Shown here piece by piece: positions 14,335 through 16,426 of a DNA stretch of 16,426 nucleotides; position 1 is the first letter of the stretch; each line of letters starts with the position of its first letter. Position numbers and translations under genes: made by a program. A model generated the notes under the pieces. It made no database searches and was not told the origin of the DNA. It saw only the letters and a program-made list of their open reading frames with translations. Origin of the DNA: JBOHUX01 sp050734915 (lineage in GTDB: Bacteria > Chloroflexota > Dormibacteria > Dormibacterales > Dormibacteraceae). The DNA lies in NCBI GenBank assembly GCA_050734915.1, contig JBOHUX010000038.1:1-16426 (forward strand), given 5' to 3'.

Positions 14335-14348
14335 CCCGGTTCCGCCGC

Positions 14349-14392
14349 GGGCGCGTCCCGCTGAACGCCGATGATCCGAGCGGGCGGCGCCC
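14349..14392. other. Imperfect GC hairpin between convergent genes
   Basis: In the 120-base gap between the ABC gene end and the minus-strand DinB-like gene end, gggcgcgtcccgct (14349-14362) and agcgggcggcgccc (14379-14392) form a 14-bp inverted repeat with two mismatches and a 16-base loop. No U-tract follows on either strand. Two overlapping 12-base palindromes (gcctggccaggc at 14424 and caggcgcgcctg at 14431) follow. It could slow transcription from both sides, but intrinsic termination is not shown. Confidence 0.35.
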
Positions 14393-14454
14393 GTCAGGCG
14401 CTCCCCAACGGACGCGGCCGGCTGCCTGGCCAGGCGCGCCTGCCCGGCCCTGGA

Positions 14455-14976
14455 TCACTCCTCGACCGGCGCCGCGGCGGCCGCGATCGCGGCCTCGATG
14501 GAACCCTGGTGGACCCTCAGATGGCCGATCAGCACCCGTTCCAGCCGCTGCGCCACCGACAGCGGACCGGCGGGCGTGTCACGCGACCGGTCCAGACGGC
14601 CGTCCTCGATGCCACGCACGGCCCCGGCGATCTCGTGCCCGGTGTCCCGAAGCAGCCCCAGGACCTCCTCCCGGGTGGCGGCCGCGTGCTCGGCGGCGTG
14701 ACCGGCGTTGATGGCCCGGAAGTCGACGGACGGCAGATCGCGGCCTTCCGACATCCGCCGGATCCGGTCCATGATCACCGGCCCGCTGACGGCGACGTGG
14801 TGGGCGATGACCCCGACCGGGCGGCCCTCATCCTCGTCGTTGAAACGCTGCGGGTAGTTCGCTCCCACCACGCGCCATTGCGCGGGGGTCAGCGTCTCGA
14901 CGAGGCGAATGAAGTCCGCCTGGGCGGCTTCCAGTTCGGTGGCGAGCCTTTCGGCGCGGGGATTGGCGGCGGGCAC
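14455..14976 (-). CDS. DinB-like four-helix-bundle protein (putative metal-dependent transferase family)
   Basis: From the GTG at 14976 this is a 173-residue protein with the helical pattern of the DinB/YfiT-like superfamily. Candidate metal ligands are His59/His60 (VIAHHVA) in the second helix and His152 and His156 (GHLRVH) in the last, the usual triad arrangement. It resembles DinB_2-type proteins, some of which act in bacillithiol, mycothiol or glutathione-dependent chemistry; no specific reaction can be assigned. An in-frame ATG at 15021 would add 15 residues rich in Arg and Gly. I prefer the GTG because a promoter-like element ends six bases before it (a leaderless arrangement) and the homologous part begins there. 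It is divergent from the YceI-like gene. Confidence 0.75.
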   Translation of the reverse strand: MPAANPRAERLATELEAAQADFIRLVETLTPAQWRVVGANYPQRFNDEDEGRPVGVIAHHVAVSGPVIMDRIRRMSEGRDLPSVDFRAINAGHAAEHAAATREEVLGLLRDTGHEIAGAVRGIEDGRLDRSRDTPAGPLSVAQRLERVLIGHLRVHQGSIEAAIAAAAAPVEE

Positions 14977-14982
14977 GAACGC

Positions 14983-15012
14983 ATTGTCCCGCCCCCTGCC
15001 CCTCGCAAGCAA
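14983..15012 (-). promoter_or_regulatory. Candidate leaderless promoter of the DinB-like gene
   Basis: On the minus strand TTGCTT (15012-15007), an 18-base spacer, then GACAAT (14988-14983), which ends six bases before the GTG at 14976. GACAAT matches TATAAT in four of six positions. It supports the GTG start over the ATG at 15021, which would place the promoter inside the gene. Confidence 0.45.
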
Positions 15013-15094
15013 GGCATCCATCTGGTCCGCCGAACGTCACCGGGCAGGGGGGGCCCCGCGACCTCCCGCGCCGGCTCGTAGGATAAAAGTGGTC

Positions 15095-15664
15095 ATGAGC
15101 CTTCCATCCGGAACCATCAAGCTCGGCCCCCAGAACGGGAGCCTGACCGTGCGCACCCACCGCGAGGGGCTCGGCGCCAGGGCCGGGCATGACCTCGTCA
15201 TCGAGGCGACCAGGTGGGAGGGCACGCTGCAAGCCCCGGGCGGGCCTCTCGACGTCCATGTCGATGCCCGCTCGCTGGAGGTCCGGGAGGGGAAGGGGGG
15301 TGCCAAGCCGCTCACCGACAAGGATCGGCGGGACATCAAGTCGACCCTGGAGAGCAGGATCCTCCAGGCCGAGACGCATCCTGAGATCAGCTTTCACGCC
15401 GAGGGCCTGAGCCGCCTCTCGGAAGCGGGCGCCTCGGCCGGCGGCCCGCTGGAGGGGAGCCTGGAGATGAACGGCCGTGTCCAGCCGGCCACCGTGGATG
15501 TCAAGCTCGAGCAGGCCGGCGGCCGGCTCAACGTCCGCGGCGCGGCGACGGTCCGGCAGACGAGCTGGGGCATCAAACCCTACACGGCACTGCTGGGCGC
15601 GCTGCGGGTGGCCGACCAGGTCGAGATCGTCTTCGAGCTCGAGGTGCCGGTCGGGGCCGCCTGA
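15095..15664 (+). CDS. YceI-like domain protein, cytoplasmic form
   Basis: This 189-residue protein has the YceI lipocalin-like beta-barrel pattern: GTIKLGPQNGSLTVRTHREG (6-25), GHDLVIEATRWEGTL (31-45), a SLEVREGKGG loop, then LTDKDRRDIKSTLES (73-87), the family stretch before the HPEISFHAEGL strand (95-105), and LEGSLEMNGR (119-128). YceI proteins bind long isoprenoids or related lipids in known structures. There is no signal peptide, unlike E. coli YceI, so a cytoplasmic site is inferred. The ATG at 15095 has a TAGGAT hexamer ten bases upstream and only a weak ribosome binding site. The C-terminal TVRQTSWGIKPYTALLGALR (152-171) is a recognisable family ending. It is divergent from the DinB-like gene, with 118 bases between the starts. 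Confidence 0.88.
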   Translation: MSLPSGTIKLGPQNGSLTVRTHREGLGARAGHDLVIEATRWEGTLQAPGGPLDVHVDARSLEVREGKGGAKPLTDKDRRDIKSTLESRILQAETHPEISFHAEGLSRLSEAGASAGGPLEGSLEMNGRVQPATVDVKLEQAGGRLNVRGAATVRQTSWGIKPYTALLGALRVADQVEIVFELEVPVGAA

Positions 15665-15755
15665 GTAAACGGGGGCCGGCCCGCGCTCGCTGCGAGCTCA
15701 TCCCGGCCACTCCCGAGCGGCGAAACCGTTGCCCGCTCGATCCCGTTCCCCGACC

Positions 15756-16262
15756 GTGAGGCGCGGGTCTCGACACCGGCGGTGGCTCCTACTCCCCGGC
15801 GCGGCGGCGGTGGTGCTCGCCGGAGCCGTGCTGGCCGTCCTGGCGACGCAGGGCCCGTCGAGCACCGGTTCCGCCGCCACGCCATGCGCTCCGCAGCCCT
15901 GTGCGGCGCCGAGCCATTTCCAGGCGGTCTTCGCCCACATGGCCGTGCGCGGCTCCCTGGTGTCGATGACCGTCACCTTTCACAACCGGGGCGATGCCGG
16001 CCCCCTGTCGGCAAACGACTACAACCACACCAGCCCGGCTGATTTTGCCCTGGTGGGGGCGGATCACGTATCGAGGCCCGAGGTCTTCCCCGCGGGCTGT
16101 CCCAACTGGGGTGAGCTCCGCATCAAGTACGGCACCTCCGCGGGTCCCGAGCGCCTCTGCTTCCGCGCCCCGCCCGGCCGGCTGTCGGCGGACAAGATCG
16201 TCTGGAGTCCCGATCTCGGCCTGCTCTTCAACAGCGTCACGATCCCCATCGGCGGCCCCTGA
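15756..16262 (+). CDS. Membrane-anchored or secreted protein of unknown function
   Basis: From the GTG at 15756 this is a 168-residue protein. An Arg-rich start (RRGSRHRR) and a hydrophobic segment (10-30) form a signal anchor or signal peptide. A Ser/Thr/Ala-rich linker with CAPQPC (44-49) follows, then a beta-rich domain with VSMTVTFHNRG (69-79), FPAGCPNWGELRIKYG (111-126), RLCFRAPP (133-140) and a VTIPIGG end (161-167). The pattern recalls extracytoplasmic Ig-like folds such as those of the DUF4352 group, but I do not recognise a family. Four cysteines (44, 49, 115, 135) could form disulfides outside the cell. A TTG at 15729 would add nine residues before the Arg-rich stretch. The 91 bases between the YceI-like gene and this start hold nothing recognised. 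Confidence 0.65.
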   Translation: MRRGSRHRRWLLLPGAAAVVLAGAVLAVLATQGPSSTGSAATPCAPQPCAAPSHFQAVFAHMAVRGSLVSMTVTFHNRGDAGPLSANDYNHTSPADFALVGADHVSRPEVFPAGCPNWGELRIKYGTSAGPERLCFRAPPGRLSADKIVWSPDLGLLFNSVTIPIGGP

Positions 16263-16265
16263 GAA

Positions 16266-16278
16266 CAGCGCGGCGCTG
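16266..16278. other. Short inverted repeat between convergent genes
   Basis: cagcgc-g-gcgctg lies in the 19-base gap between the convergent stop codons at 16262 and 16284. It can form a five-bp stem with a three-base loop on either strand but has no U-tract, so it is at best a weak shared terminator. Confidence 0.3.
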
Positions 16279-16281
16279 GAT

Positions 16282-16426
16282 CTAGCGAGCGGGAGCCACG
16301 CCAGCCGCGATCGCCTCCACCCAGCGCCGGCTACCGGCGGGGAGCACGTCGTCGACGACCGGGTTGCGGATCGTCCCCACCCCCTCGATGAACACTTCGA
16401 CGACATCCCCCGCCCTCATCCAGAGC
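16282..16426 (-). CDS. Fumarylacetoacetate hydrolase family protein, C-terminal end (cut by window edge)
   Basis: The last 47 codons and the stop (TAG at 16284-16282) of a minus-strand gene that enters from the right edge. The segment MRAGDVVEVFIEGVGTIRNP matches the closing motif of the FAH superfamily (usually KPGDVVEVEIEGIGTLRNPV), which includes 2-hydroxyhepta-2,4-diene-1,7-dioate isomerases and acylpyruvate hydrolases. A tail of about 25 residues rich in Ala and Arg follows. The active-site region is outside the window, so the substrate cannot be stated. Confidence 0.8.
   Translation of the reverse strand, partial: LWMRAGDVVEVFIEGVGTIRNPVVDDVLPAGSRRWVEAIAAGVAPAR

Noticed and set aside
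14424..14442. Overlapping 12-base palindromes as a protein-binding site
   Set aside because: They lie between convergent gene ends, away from any promoter, and are built only from GC-rich words.

Overview
The window is a very GC-rich stretch of bacterial chromosome with tightly packed genes, many 1-13 base overlaps and frequent GTG/TTG starts. It suggests an uncultivated high-GC soil or sediment bacterium. Actinobacteria, Methylomirabilota/Rokubacteria or a similar lineage are possible, but nothing here fixes the taxon.

The left 60% (about 1-9781) is one glycerol-catabolism locus, all on the minus strand. In transcription order: glpP (G3P-responsive antiterminator), a diverged second GlpP-like gene, a promoter plus attenuator leader, glpF (glycerol channel), glpK (glycerol kinase), dhaK, dhaL (dihydroxyacetone kinase), glpA, glpB, glpC (anaerobic-type G3P dehydrogenase) and dhaM (PTS phosphoryl donor for DhaKL, cut by the window edge). 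The genes from glpF on are nearly contiguous; the dha and glp genes are interleaved. Glycerol enters by GlpF, is phosphorylated by GlpK and oxidised to DHAP by GlpABC. Free dihydroxyacetone is converted to the same DHAP by DhaKLM. No glycerol dehydrogenase is present.

The most informative region is 8427-8580. On the minus strand it holds a near-consensus sigma70-type promoter overlapping the stop codon of the second GlpP gene, a competing antiterminator-like hairpin, an 18-bp intrinsic terminator with a U-tract, a strong Shine-Dalgarno sequence and the glpF start. This is the layout expected of GlpP-controlled antitermination, with the regulator encoded immediately upstream.

The right 40% is unrelated. 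On the plus strand: a stand-alone cyclic-nucleotide-binding-domain protein, then a translationally coupled pair of ABC exporter half-transporters whose motifs predict a heterodimer with one degenerate ATP site. Next come a minus-strand DinB-like protein, a divergent plus-strand YceI-like protein, a plus-strand membrane-anchored or secreted protein of unknown function, and the C-terminal end of a minus-strand fumarylacetoacetate-hydrolase-family gene. Several of these genes lack a Shine-Dalgarno sequence and have a -10-like hexamer 6-10 bases before the start, suggesting leaderless transcripts. No RNA genes, CRISPR arrays, insertion sequences or gene-free stretches over 300 bases were seen.
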